Positions 8,223 through 15,776 are shown, counted from the stretch's first letter. The stretch is DNA of 44,707 nt from Streptomyces murinus (GCF_002154555.1 NZ_MUNF01000178.1:1-44707); one strand, 5' to 3'. Program-made: numbers and translations. Notes: generated from the sequence alone by a model not told the origin.

Positions 8223-8929
8223 GCCCGAGCGGGGACCGCACCCCCACGCGGGTCCTCGTGGTCGACGACGAGCCGCAGATCGTGCGCGCCCTCGTGATCA
8301 ACCTCAAGGCACGCAAGTACGACGTCGACGCGGCCGCCGACGGCAGGACCGCCCTCGATCTCGCCGCCTCCCGCCACCCCGACGTCGTCGTCCTCGACCT
8401 GGGCCTGCCCGACATGGACGGCGTCGAGGTGATCAAGGGCCTGCGCGGCTGGACCCGGGTGCCGATCCTGGTGCTCTCCGCCCGCCACTCCTCCGACGAG
8501 AAGGTCGAGGCCCTGGACGCGGGCGCCGACGACTACGTCACCAAGCCCTTCGGCATGGACGAGCTGCTGGCCCGGCTGCGCGCCGCCGTGCGCCGCGCCG
8601 AGCCGGTCGGCGCCGGCGAGGACGATGTCACCACCGTGGAAACCGAGGGGTTTGCCGTCGACCTGGCCGCCAAGAAGGTGCACCGCGGCGGGCGCGACGT
8701 CCGGCTCACCCCCACGGAATGGCATCTCCTGGAGGTGCTGGTCCGCAACACAGGGCGCCTGGTCAGCCAGAAGCAGCTCCTCCAGGAGGTGTGGGGGCCC
8801 TCGTACGGGACGGAGACGAACTATCTGCGCGTCTACATGGCGCAGTTGCGGCGCAAGCTGGAGGCCGATCCCTCGCACCCGAAGCACTTCATCACGGAGC
8901 CCGGGATGGGGTATCGGTTCGAGAAGTGA
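8216..8929 (+). CDS. kdpE: KdpE-type response regulator (OmpR family)
   Basis: A 237-residue DNA-binding response regulator and partner of the preceding KdpD. The receiver domain has the DDE acidic pair (VLVVDDEPQ), the phospho-acceptor Asp in VVVLDLGLPDMDG, Ser in VLSARHS and Lys in YVTKPFGMDEL. The C-terminal winged helix has LTPTEWHLLEVL and the wing NYLRVYMAQLRRKLE. AGAAAGG lies about 9 bases before the ATG inside the end of kdpD. Coupling with kdpD indicates fixed stoichiometry. DNA targets cannot be read from the sequence; plausible ones are the K+ transport genes 1.5-3.3 kb downstream. Confidence 0.93.
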   Translation: MLSPSGDRTPTRVLVVDDEPQIVRALVINLKARKYDVDAAADGRTALDLAASRHPDVVVLDLGLPDMDGVEVIKGLRGWTRVPILVLSARHSSDEKVEALDAGADDYVTKPFGMDELLARLRAAVRRAEPVGAGEDDVTTVETEGFAVDLAAKKVHRGGRDVRLTPTEWHLLEVLVRNTGRLVSQKQLLQEVWGPSYGTETNYLRVYMAQLRRKLEADPSHPKHFITEPGMGYRFEK

Positions 8930-8999
8930 GTTTCGATGGGCGAAGAGGCGCGTACCGGGGAAGTGTGAGCGGGGATACGGCGCTGTCGGCGGGCCCCGG

Positions 9000-9005
9000 T
9001 ACGCT
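9000..9005 (+). promoter_or_regulatory. -10 box TACGCT for a leaderless OB-fold gene
   Basis: TACGCT ends 6 bases before the ATG at 9012, the geometry of a leaderless transcript. No ribosome-binding sequence is present. The OB-fold gene therefore likely has its own promoter rather than reading through from kdpE, 82 bases upstream. Confidence 0.45.
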
Positions 9006-9011
9006 TCAGAT

Positions 9012-9410
9012 ATGAGTGCTGTTCCTCGTTCAGAAAAGCCGGCCGGCCGGTTCCGGCGCATGCTCGACCGGCTCTCCACGTCCCAGGAGGACCTGGAGTC
9101 CGAGGAGCTGCGCGAGGACGCCGAGACGGCGGGTTGTACGAAGATCGGCGACTGCCAGGACCGGCAGATCGTCACCGTAACTGGTACCTTGCGCACGGTC
9201 ACCCTGCGTCCGCGCGCCGGAGTCCCGGCCCTGGAGGCCGAGCTGTTCGACGGCTCCGCGGCGCTGGACGTGGTGTGGCTCGGCAGGCGTTCCATCGTGG
9301 GCATAGAACCGGGGCGCAAGCTGATCGCATCGGGCCGGATCTCGCTGAGCCGAGGCCGCCGGGTGCTGTTCAATCCGAAGTACGAACTGCGACCCCTCGG
9401 ACGGGAGTAG
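9012..9410 (+). CDS. OB-fold nucleic-acid-binding protein
   Basis: A 132-residue small cytoplasmic protein. After a 40-residue charged N-terminal helix (QEDLESEELREDAE), the sequence has the strand pattern of an OB fold: VTVTGTLRTVTLRP, then LEAELFDGSAALDVVWLG, then IEPGRKLIASGRISL, which resembles the tRNA-anticodon/RecG-wedge type of OB domain. It is conserved beside DUF3159 in actinobacteria; a related gene occurs in the same neighbourhood of M. tuberculosis as I recall it. Substrate and role are unknown. It ends 3 bases before DUF3159 begins, so the two are probably coupled. Confidence 0.82.
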   Translation: MSAVPRSEKPAGRFRRMLDRLSTSQEDLESEELREDAETAGCTKIGDCQDRQIVTVTGTLRTVTLRPRAGVPALEAELFDGSAALDVVWLGRRSIVGIEPGRKLIASGRISLSRGRRVLFNPKYELRPLGRE

Positions 9411-9413
9411 CCG

Positions 9414-10211
9414 GTGACGTCCCTCGACAAGCCGACCGAAGACACCGACCAGACCCCGCCCGGCGAGTCCGGCGAAGGCGACGCCCGTGCGGTGACGGAG
9501 GCGGCGCTGTTCGAGGCGTTCGGCGGCGTCCGCGGCATGGTCGAGACGGTCGTGCCGGGCCTGCTGTTCGTCGCGATCTTCACGGTCAACAAGGACCTGC
9601 ACATCTCGGCGATCGCCGCGCTGGCCGTCTCCCTGGTGCTGGTCGTGGTCCGGCTCGCCATGAAGGACACCGTCAAGCACGCCTTCAGCGGTGTGTTCGG
9701 CGTGGTCTTCGGCGTGGTGTTCGCCATGTTCACCGGCAATGCCAAGGACTTCTACCTCCCCGGCATGCTCTACACGCTGGGCCTGGCGCTCGCCTACATC
9801 GTCACCACCCTCCTCGGGGTGCCGCTGATCGGTGTCGTGCTGGGCCCGGTCTTCAAGGAGAACCTCTCCTGGCGCACCCGTAACCCGGGCCGCAAGAAGG
9901 CCTACGCGAAGTCGAGTTGGGCCTGGGGCCTGATCCTGCTCGCCAAGTGCGCGATCCTCTTCCCGCTGTACTGGTGGTCCGACACCACCCGGCTCGGCTG
10001 GGTCCTCGTCGCCCTGAAGATCCCGCCCTTCCTGCTGGCCGTCTGGCTCACCTGGGTCTTCCTCGCCAAGGCGCCCGCGCCGATCGACGTCTTCGCGGAG
10101 ATGGAGGCCGAGGAGCAGGCCGAGAAGGCGGAGAAGGAGCGCAAGGCCGCGCTGGCCGCGGAGAGCGGCGAGCCCGAGGCCATGCCGGGCCGCCATCGCA
10201 GGCAGGCGTGA
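9414..10211 (+). CDS. DUF3159 family membrane protein
   Basis: A 265-residue integral membrane protein of unknown function. A 30-residue polar N-terminus is followed by about six hydrophobic segments, including VVPGLLFVAIFTVNK, ALAVSLVLVVVRLA, VVFGVVFAMF, LYTLGLALAYIVTTLLG and LKIPPFLLAVWLTWVFLA. The C-terminus is a charged cytoplasmic helix (EEQAEKAEKERKAALAA). The GTG start lies 3 bases after the OB-fold stop with GGGAG close upstream. The OB-DUF3159 pairing faces the RCK genes across a shared terminator. Function cannot be deduced. Confidence 0.87.
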   Translation: MTSLDKPTEDTDQTPPGESGEGDARAVTEAALFEAFGGVRGMVETVVPGLLFVAIFTVNKDLHISAIAALAVSLVLVVVRLAMKDTVKHAFSGVFGVVFGVVFAMFTGNAKDFYLPGMLYTLGLALAYIVTTLLGVPLIGVVLGPVFKENLSWRTRNPGRKKAYAKSSWAWGLILLAKCAILFPLYWWSDTTRLGWVLVALKIPPFLLAVWLTWVFLAKAPAPIDVFAEMEAEEQAEKAEKERKAALAAESGEPEAMPGRHRRQA

Positions 10212-10219
10212 GCGCGGTG

Positions 10220-10351
10220 CCGTAGCCGGTCGGCGGCTGTGCCGCGCGCCGTGGACGGTCGGCGGATGCGCTCCGCACCGTAGACGGTCGGTAGCCGTGG
10301 TCCGCACCGTGGACGCTCGGCAGCGATGCTCCTGCCGTGGACGGTCGTCAC
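10220..10351. repeat. Five-copy 29-bp tandem repeat (minisatellite)
   Basis: Units starting at 10220, 10249, 10278, 10307 and 10335 share the core CCGTGGACGGTCGG, each followed by a more variable linker. The spacing is 29, 29, 29 and 28 bp. The array fills the space between the DUF3159 stop and the terminator at 10359. No coding capacity is apparent. Confidence 0.8.
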
Positions 10352-10358
10352 GACGACG

Positions 10359-10388
10359 AAGGGCGCCCTTGTCACCAAGGGCGCCCTT
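10359..10388. terminator. Bidirectional terminator between convergent genes
   Basis: AAGGGCGCCCTT occurs twice around the loop GTCACC. Each 12-mer is itself a palindrome, so the two copies form a perfect 12-bp stem of the same strength on both strands. It ends the rightward OB-DUF3159 transcript and the leftward RCK transcript. Confidence 0.8.
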
Positions 10389-10428
10389 GCGCGTGCTCAG
10401 GGCCCTCAGGCCCGTCCGCTCCGGTCCG

Positions 10429-11103
10429 TCAGCCTTCTTCGCGCTTGCGCACCGACAGCAGCTCCTCCAGCTGCTCCTCCCGGGCCTGAGCCGCCACGAA
10501 CAGCAGCTCGTCGCCCGGCTCCAGGGAGTCATCCCGGGACGGCGTCAGCACCCGGGTGCCCCGGATGATGGTCACCAGCGAGGTGTCCTCGGGCCAGCGC
10601 ACGTCCCCGACCTGGGTGCCGGCCAGGGCCGACTCCTCGGGCAGCGTCAGCTCCACGAGGTTGGCGTCGCCATGGCTGAAGCGCAGCAGCCGTACCAGGT
10701 CGCCGACGCTCACCGCCTCCTCGACCAGGGCGGACATCAGACGCGGGGTGGAGACGGCCACGTCCACGCCCCACGCCTCGTTGAACAGCCACTCGTTCTT
10801 GGGGTTGTTGACCCGGGCGACGACACGCGGGACGCCGTACTCCGTCTTGGCGAGCAGTGACACCACCAGGTTGACCTTGTCGTCACCGGTGGCGGCGATC
10901 ACCACATTGCAGCGCTGGAGCGCCGCCTCGTCCAGGGACGTGATCTCGCAGGCGTCGGCCAGCAGCCACTCGGCCTGCGGCACCCGCTCCACCGAGATGG
11001 CGGTCGGGGCCTTGTCGATGAGCAGGATCTCGTGGCCGTTCTCCAGCAGCTCGCCCGCGATCGAGCGGCCGACGGCGCCGGCTCCGGCAATGGCGACCCT
11101 CAT
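10429..11103 (-). CDS. trkA: TrkA/KtrA-type RCK protein, second of the pair
   Basis: A 224-residue cytosolic regulator of K+ transport with RCK_N (Rossmann fold, VAIAGAGAVGRSIAGEL, about residues 2-135) and RCK_C (about 140-215, ending in LEPGDELLFVAAQ). The nucleotide-binding GxGxxG and the acidic residue at the end of the second strand (LLIDK) are intact. The start overlaps the stop of the upstream RCK gene by one base (TGATG), so the two are translationally coupled and may form a hetero-octameric ring. The pair resembles CeoB/CeoC of mycobacteria. No TrkH/KtrB channel is nearby; the KimA-like permease beyond the small ORF is the nearest membrane partner. Confidence 0.92.
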   Translation of the reverse strand: MRVAIAGAGAVGRSIAGELLENGHEILLIDKAPTAISVERVPQAEWLLADACEITSLDEAALQRCNVVIAATGDDKVNLVVSLLAKTEYGVPRVVARVNNPKNEWLFNEAWGVDVAVSTPRLMSALVEEAVSVGDLVRLLRFSHGDANLVELTLPEESALAGTQVGDVRWPEDTSLVTIIRGTRVLTPSRDDSLEPGDELLFVAAQAREEQLEELLSVRKREEG

Positions 11104-11774
11104 CAGTGACCGCCCTCTTCTTCCGGGCCCCCGGCGAACGCCGCCTCGACCGCTTCCACGTCGTCCGTCCGCATCATCACGTGCACGAGGTCGCCCTCCT
11201 GGAGCACCGTCTGGGAGGTGGGCAGGATCGCCTCTCCCAGCCGGGTCAGGAACGCCACCCGGACGCCCGTGTCCTCCTGCATCTTGCTGATCTTGTGGCC
11301 GACCCACTTCGGGGAGGCGTGCACCTCGGCGAGCTGCACCCCGCCGGTGGGGTCGCGCCACAGCGGCTCGGCCCCGGAGGGCAGCAGCCGGCGCAGCATC
11401 TGGTCGGCGGTCCAGCGGACCGTGGCCACGGTCGGGATACCGAGACGCTGGTAGACCTCGGCGCGCCGGGGGTCGTAGATACGGGCGGCCACGTTCTCCA
11501 CGCCGAACATCTCGCGCGCGACCCGCGCGGAGATGATGTTGGAGTTGTCGCCGCTGGAGACGGCCGCGAAGGCGCCCGCCTCCTCGATCCCCGCCTCGCG
11601 CAGGGTGTCCTGGTCGAAGCCGACTCCGGTGACCCGGCGGCCTCCGAATCCCGGTCCCAGCCGACGGAAGGCGGTCGGGTCCTGGTCGATCACGGCGACC
11701 GTGTGCCCCTGTTGCTCCAGGGTCTGGGCGAGAGCGGAGCCTACTCGCCCGCAGCCCATGATGACGATGTGCAC
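11103..11774 (-). CDS. trkA: TrkA/KtrA-type RCK protein, first of the pair
   Basis: A 223-residue RCK protein. The N-terminal Rossmann fold has GCGRVGSALAQTL and VIDQD; a variable segment (FGGRRVTGVGFDQDTLREAG) leads to a NAD(H)- or ATP-type pocket; RCK_C spans about residues 145-215 with LQEGDLVHVMM. The start is GTG (GTGCACATC on the minus strand) with GGAAGGAC about 6 bases upstream. It is the first gene of the two-gene operon and is read away from the divergent KimA-like permease. The two RCK proteins differ clearly in sequence, so they are not a recent duplication. Confidence 0.92.
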   Translation of the reverse strand: MHIVIMGCGRVGSALAQTLEQQGHTVAVIDQDPTAFRRLGPGFGGRRVTGVGFDQDTLREAGIEEAGAFAAVSSGDNSNIISARVAREMFGVENVAARIYDPRRAEVYQRLGIPTVATVRWTADQMLRRLLPSGAEPLWRDPTGGVQLAEVHASPKWVGHKISKMQEDTGVRVAFLTRLGEAILPTSQTVLQEGDLVHVMMRTDDVEAVEAAFAGGPEEEGGH

Positions 11775-11896
11775 GACCGTCCTTCCGATGTCAAGAGTCG
11801 TTGGCTTGGCCTGAACAGGTTCTCAGACTGTCGCCCAAGCTACACACGCATCACCCTCACCGGGCACCCCCGTGCCCGGGTAGCGCCCGCGCACCG

Positions 11897-11945
11897 GGCT
11901 CAGAGGGGCTCAGACGGGCTCAGAGGGCCTCATAGAGGCTCATCC
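11897..11945. repeat. Five 10-bp tandem repeats (GGCTCAGAGG-like)
   Basis: Consecutive decamers related to GGCTCAGAGG run from 11897 to 11945, with drift towards the right. The right part overlaps the last codons and stop of the small minus-strand ORF. Confidence 0.65.
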
Positions 11946-12043
11946 GCTCGTCTTCGAGTGATGCTGCGCACGCTGCACACGGTCAGGATTCCGAGGCCGG
12001 CCAGGGCGAGCACCGCCCCGATCAGCTCAGCGGTCGGCGGCAT
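11930..12043 (-). CDS. 37-residue single-span membrane miniprotein
   Basis: A short ORF with a clear ribosome site: GGAGG lies 4 bases before its ATG. The peptide begins MPPTAELIGAVLALAGLG, continues as one hydrophobic helix to about residue 23, and ends with a basic segment (RSITRRR), which places the C-terminus in the cytoplasm by the positive-inside rule. It sits between the RCK operon (same strand) and the divergent KimA-like permease, so a role as a small transporter subunit, in the manner of KdpF for KdpFABC, is an attractive inference. I know of no named family. The strong ribosome site and the helix-plus-basic-tail design argue against chance. Confidence 0.65.
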   Translation of the reverse strand: MPPTAELIGAVLALAGLGILTVCSVRSITRRRADEPL

Positions 12044-12076
12044 GGGGCCTCCACGGGTCGGTGACAGACGGGGTTT

Positions 12077-12105
12077 GCCATCTAGGCACGACCCGGGCCC
12101 GTGCC
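12077..12105. promoter_or_regulatory. Nested inverted repeats in the permease/miniprotein divergent gap
   Basis: TGCC-ATCTA-GGCA overlaps GGCACG-N9-CGTGCC. The site lies about 35 bases upstream of the minus-strand miniprotein and about 100 bases upstream of the permease start, so an operator serving either is possible. No regulator can be named. Confidence 0.35.
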
Positions 12106-12190
12106 ACGGAATCCGTACATCACTCCACCGCCGAGTTCACCCATGGGGAAGATATTGCGGACAGGGTGGGCGGCTGCCAGTTCGAAGGCT

Positions 12191-12196
12191 TACGAT
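12191..12196 (+). promoter_or_regulatory. -10 box TACGAT for a leaderless permease transcript
   Basis: TACGAT ends 8 bases before the GTG start at 12205, as expected for a leaderless mRNA. A riboswitch in this leader is excluded if this promoter is the one used. Confidence 0.45.
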
Positions 12197-12204
12197 CCTC
12201 TCTC

Positions 12205-14289
12205 GTGTCCAAACTGACCGACGTGCCCAAACGGATCCTGATCGGGCGCGCACTGCGCAGTGACCGGCTGGGGGAAACCCTCCTGCCCAAGCGCATCGCA
12301 CTGCCCGTCTTCGCTTCCGACCCGCTGTCCTCCGTCGCCTACGCGCCGGGGGAGGTTCTGCTGGTCCTGTCCATCGCGGGCGTGTCGGCGTACCACTTCA
12401 GCCCCTGGATCGCTGTCGCGGTCGTCGTGCTGATGTTCACCGTGGTCGCTTCCTACCGCCAGAACGTGCACGCCTACCCGAGCGGCGGCGGCGACTACGA
12501 GGTGGCGACCACCAACCTCGGCCCCAAGGCGGGCCTCACCGTCGCGAGCGCGCTGCTCGTGGACTACGTGCTGACGGTCGCGGTGTCCATCGCCTCCGGC
12601 ATCGAGAACCTCGGCTCGGCCGTCCCGTTCGTGGTCGAGCACAAGGTGCTCTGCGCGACCGTCGTGATCGTCCTGCTGACGCTGATGAACCTGCGTGGCG
12701 TCAAGGAGTCCGGCAAGCTCTTCGCGATCCCGACGTACGTGTTCGTCGGCGGCGTCTTCATCATGATCCTGTGGGGCGCGTTCCGCGGCCTGGTGCTCGG
12801 CGACACCATGCGGGCGCCGACCGCGGACTTCCACATCAGGGCCGAGCACCAGGGCCTCGCGGGCTTCGCGCTGGTCTTCCTGCTCCTGCGCGCCTTCTCC
12901 TCCGGCTGTGCCGCCCTGACCGGCGTCGAGGCCATCTCCAACGGCGTCCCGGCCTTCCGCAAGCCGAAGTCCAAGAACGCGGCGAGCACGCTCGCGGCGA
13001 TGGGCCTGCTGGCCGTCACCATGTTCTGCGGCATCATCGCCCTGGCCGCGACGACCAAGGTGCGCATGGCCGAGAACCCGGCCACCGACCTGCTGCACAA
13101 CGGCCACCCGATCGGCTCCGGCTACGTCCAGAACCCGGTGATCTCCCAGGTCGCCGAGGCGGTCTTCGGCAAGGGCAGCTTCCTGTTCGTGCTGCTTGCG
13201 GCCGCCACCGCGCTGGTGCTGTTCCTCGCGGCCAACACCGCGTACAACGGCTTCCCGCTGCTCGGCTCGATCCTCGCCCAGGACCGCTACCTGCCCCGCC
13301 AGCTGCACACCCGCGGCGACCGGCTCGCCTTCTCCAACGGCATCGTGCTGCTCGCCGGCGCCGCCGCGTTGCTGACCGTGATCTACGGTGCCGATTCCAC
13401 GCGTCTGATCCAGCTCTACATCGTCGGCGTGTTCGTGTCCTTCACGCTGAGCCAGACCGGCATGGTCCGGCACTGGAACCGCCACCTGGCGGTCGAGAAG
13501 GACCAGGCCAAGCGGCGCCACATGATGCGCTCGCGGGCGATCAACACCTTCGGCGCCTTCCTCACCGGCCTGGTGCTGGTCGTCGTCCTGGTCACCAAGT
13601 TCACGCACGGCGCCTGGGTGGCCCTGCTGGGCATGTGCATCTTCTTCGCGACCATGACCGCGATCCGCAAGCACTACGACCGCGTCGCCGAGGAGATCGC
13701 CGCGCCCGAGGAGCCGGACGACGACCTGGTCCGCCCCTCCCGTGTGCACTCCGTGGTGCTGATCTCCAAGATCCACCGGCCGACCCTGCGGGCCCTGGCC
13801 TACGCCAAGCTGATGCGCTCCGACAGCCTGGAGGCGCTCACCGTCAACGTGGACCCGGCCGAGACCAAGGCGCTGCGCGAGGAGTGGGAGCGGCGCGGCA
13901 TCGACGTACCGCTGAAGGTCCTCGACTCGCCGTACCGCGAGGTCACCCGGCCGGTGATCGAGTATGTCAAGGGCCTGCGCAAGGAGTCCCCGCGGGACGC
14001 GGTCTCCGTGATCATCCCCGAGTACGTGGTCGGCCACTGGTACGAGCACCTGCTGCACAACCAGAGCGCCCTGCGCCTCAAGGGCCGCCTGTTGTTCACG
14101 CCCGGTGTGATGGTCACCTCCGTGCCCTACCAGCTGGCCTCCTCCGAGGCGGCCAAGATGCGGGCCCGCAGGCGCCAGGAGTGGAGCGCGCCCGGCGCGG
14201 TCCGCCGCGGCCCGGCGGGGGAGCGGCCCAAGGAGCCGTCGGAGCCGTCGGGGTCGTCGGGTTCGTCGGGCTCGTCCGCGAAGGACTGA
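12205..14289 (+). CDS. APC-superfamily permease resembling KimA/YdaO (KUP-type K+ importer)
   Basis: A 694-residue protein with about 12 spans and a cytosolic C-terminal domain of about 170 residues. The N-terminus, LIGRALRSDRLGE then ASDPLSSVAYA, the segment YPSGGGDYEVA and LLVDYVLTVAVSIASG match the pattern I know from B. subtilis KimA (YdaO), a proton-coupled K+ importer inhibited by c-di-AMP. The general annotation would be amino-acid permease, but the K+ neighbourhood supports potassium. The tail is low-complexity (PSEPSGSSGSSGSSAK). GTG 12205 is chosen over upstream starts because KimA-like homology begins there and a -10 box lies 8 bases upstream. Confidence 0.8.
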   Translation: MSKLTDVPKRILIGRALRSDRLGETLLPKRIALPVFASDPLSSVAYAPGEVLLVLSIAGVSAYHFSPWIAVAVVVLMFTVVASYRQNVHAYPSGGGDYEVATTNLGPKAGLTVASALLVDYVLTVAVSIASGIENLGSAVPFVVEHKVLCATVVIVLLTLMNLRGVKESGKLFAIPTYVFVGGVFIMILWGAFRGLVLGDTMRAPTADFHIRAEHQGLAGFALVFLLLRAFSSGCAALTGVEAISNGVPAFRKPKSKNAASTLAAMGLLAVTMFCGIIALAATTKVRMAENPATDLLHNGHPIGSGYVQNPVISQVAEAVFGKGSFLFVLLAAATALVLFLAANTAYNGFPLLGSILAQDRYLPRQLHTRGDRLAFSNGIVLLAGAAALLTVIYGADSTRLIQLYIVGVFVSFTLSQTGMVRHWNRHLAVEKDQAKRRHMMRSRAINTFGAFLTGLVLVVVLVTKFTHGAWVALLGMCIFFATMTAIRKHYDRVAEEIAAPEEPDDDLVRPSRVHSVVLISKIHRPTLRALAYAKLMRSDSLEALTVNVDPAETKALREEWERRGIDVPLKVLDSPYREVTRPVIEYVKGLRKESPRDAVSVIIPEYVVGHWYEHLLHNQSALRLKGRLLFTPGVMVTSVPYQLASSEAAKMRARRRQEWSAPGAVRRGPAGERPKEPSEPSGSSGSSGSSAKD

Positions 14290-14326
14290 CGAGGCACCGG
14301 GGTACGGGACCGGGGCGGCGAGGCCG

Positions 14327-14332
14327 TAGACT
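14327..14332 (+). promoter_or_regulatory. -10 box TAGACT upstream of the RNA methyltransferase
   Basis: TAGACT is a close match to the actinobacterial -10 consensus. It lies 38 bases after the permease stop and gives a leader of about 110 bases before the ATG at 14448. No convincing -35 is seen. Confidence 0.4.
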
Positions 14333-14447
14333 GGTGGGCTGTTGTCGGTCCACCGGGCTGCGCTCGACCGCCCCGGACCCGTCTCCGCAGCTCGTCTGCT
14401 TCTTTGCCGTCCTCCGTCGCGAACCCGATCCTCTGGAGCCACCCACC

Positions 14448-15776
14448 ATGCAGGCAGAACCGACCACGTCTCTGGTGGGCGAGGAGTACGAGGTCGAGAT
14501 CGGCCCCGTCGCCCACGGCGGCCACTGCATCGCCCGTACCGCCGAGGGCCAGGTCCTCTTCGTCCGGCACGCGCTGCCCGGCGAGCGCGTGGTGGCGAAG
14601 GTGACCGAGGGCGAGGAGGGCGCCCGCTTCCTGCGCGCGGACGCCGTACGCGTCCTGGAGGCGTCCAAGGACCGCATCGAGGCGCCCTGCCCCTTCGCCG
14701 GGCCCGGCCGCTGCGGCGGCTGCGACTGGCAGCACGCCAAGCCGGGCGCCCAGCGCCGGCTGAAGGCGGACGTGCTCGCCGAGCAGCTGCGCCGGCTCGC
14801 GGGCCTCACCCCCGAGGAGGCCGGCTGGGACGGCACGGTGGTCCCGGCCGAGGGCGACAAGCTGCCCGCCGGCGAGGTGCCGCAGTGGCGCACCCGGGTG
14901 CAGTACGCAGTCGACGCCGAGGGCCACGCCGGTCTGCGCCGGCACCGTTCGCACGAGGTCGAGCGCATCGACCACTGCATGATCGCGGCGCCCGGTGTGT
15001 CGGAGCTGGGCATCGAGAAGCACGAGTGGGCCGGCATGGAGTCGGTCGAGGCGATCGCGGCGACGGGCTCCCAGGACCGCCAGGTGATCCTCACCCCGCG
15101 TCCGGGCGGCCGCCTGCCCCTGGTCGAGCTGGACAAGCCGGTCTCGGTCATGCGGGTCGACGAGAAGTCCGGGGGCGTGCACCGCGTGCACGGCCGCCCC
15201 TTCGTCCGCGAGCGCGCGGACGGCCGCACCCACCGGGTCGGCGCCGGCGGCTTCTGGCAGGTCCACCCGAAGGCGGCGGACACCCTCGTCACCGCGGTGA
15301 TGCAGGGCCTGCTGCCGCGCAAGGGCGAGATGGCCCTCGACCTCTACTGCGGCGCCGGCCTCTTCGCCGGCGCCCTCGCCGACCGCCTCGGCGACAAGGG
15401 CGCGGTCCTCGGCATCGAGTCCGGTAAACGCGCGGTCGAGGACGCCCGCCACAACCTGGCCGACTTCCCCCGCGTCCGCATCGAACAGGGCAAGGTCGAA
15501 TCCGTCCTCCCGCGCACGGGCATCACCGAGGTCGACCTGATCGTCCTCGACCCACCCCGCGCGGGCGCCGGCCGCGACACGGTGAAGCACCTCGCGTCCC
15601 TGCGGGCGCGCCGCATCGCCTACGTGGCGTGCGATCCGGCGGCGCTGGCGCGGGATCTGGGGTATTTCGGGGAGAACGGGTATCGGGTGCGGATGCTGCG
15701 GGCGTTCGATCTGTTTCCGATGACGCATCATGTGGAGTGTGTGGCGATCCTCGAACCGGCCGCGAAGGGTTCCTGA
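14448..15776 (+). CDS. TrmA/RlmCD-family RNA (uracil-5-)-methyltransferase
   Basis: A 442-residue SAM-dependent enzyme that methylates C5 of uridine in rRNA or tRNA. Order: TRAM domain (residues 8-65), a cysteine cluster C-x7-CGGC followed by a later DHC (the Fe-S site of RlmD-type enzymes), a central RNA-binding region, then the methyltransferase fold with SAM motif DLYCGAGLFAGALA, DPPRAG, and catalytic Cys in VACDPAALARDL. The last about 50 codons (from about 15625) switch from C-ending to G/T-ending codons (GCG, GGG, GAT, TTT), unlike the rest of the gene. The final ten codons are duplicated at 33513-33542, so this end may be element-supplied. ATG 14448 follows CTGGAG. Substrate not decided. 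Confidence 0.9.
   Translation: MQAEPTTSLVGEEYEVEIGPVAHGGHCIARTAEGQVLFVRHALPGERVVAKVTEGEEGARFLRADAVRVLEASKDRIEAPCPFAGPGRCGGCDWQHAKPGAQRRLKADVLAEQLRRLAGLTPEEAGWDGTVVPAEGDKLPAGEVPQWRTRVQYAVDAEGHAGLRRHRSHEVERIDHCMIAAPGVSELGIEKHEWAGMESVEAIAATGSQDRQVILTPRPGGRLPLVELDKPVSVMRVDEKSGGVHRVHGRPFVRERADGRTHRVGAGGFWQVHPKAADTLVTAVMQGLLPRKGEMALDLYCGAGLFAGALADRLGDKGAVLGIESGKRAVEDARHNLADFPRVRIEQGKVESVLPRTGITEVDLIVLDPPRAGAGRDTVKHLASLRARRIAYVACDPAALARDLGYFGENGYRVRMLRAFDLFPMTHHVECVAILEPAAKGS
15741..15770 (+). repeat. Left direct repeat (attL-like), end of the methyltransferase gene
   Basis: Thirty bases encoding VAILEPAAKG. They recur at 33513-33542 as VAILEPVEKG with 26 of 30 bases identical. The longest exact block is ATCCTCGAACCGG. 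The repeat lies at the very 3' end of a conserved RNA-modification gene, a common sort of integration site. Confidence 0.65.

Noticed and set aside
12190..14442. Long minus-strand frame opposite the KimA-like permease
   Set aside because: Composition is charged and repetitive with no domain; the plus-strand permease fully explains the conservation.
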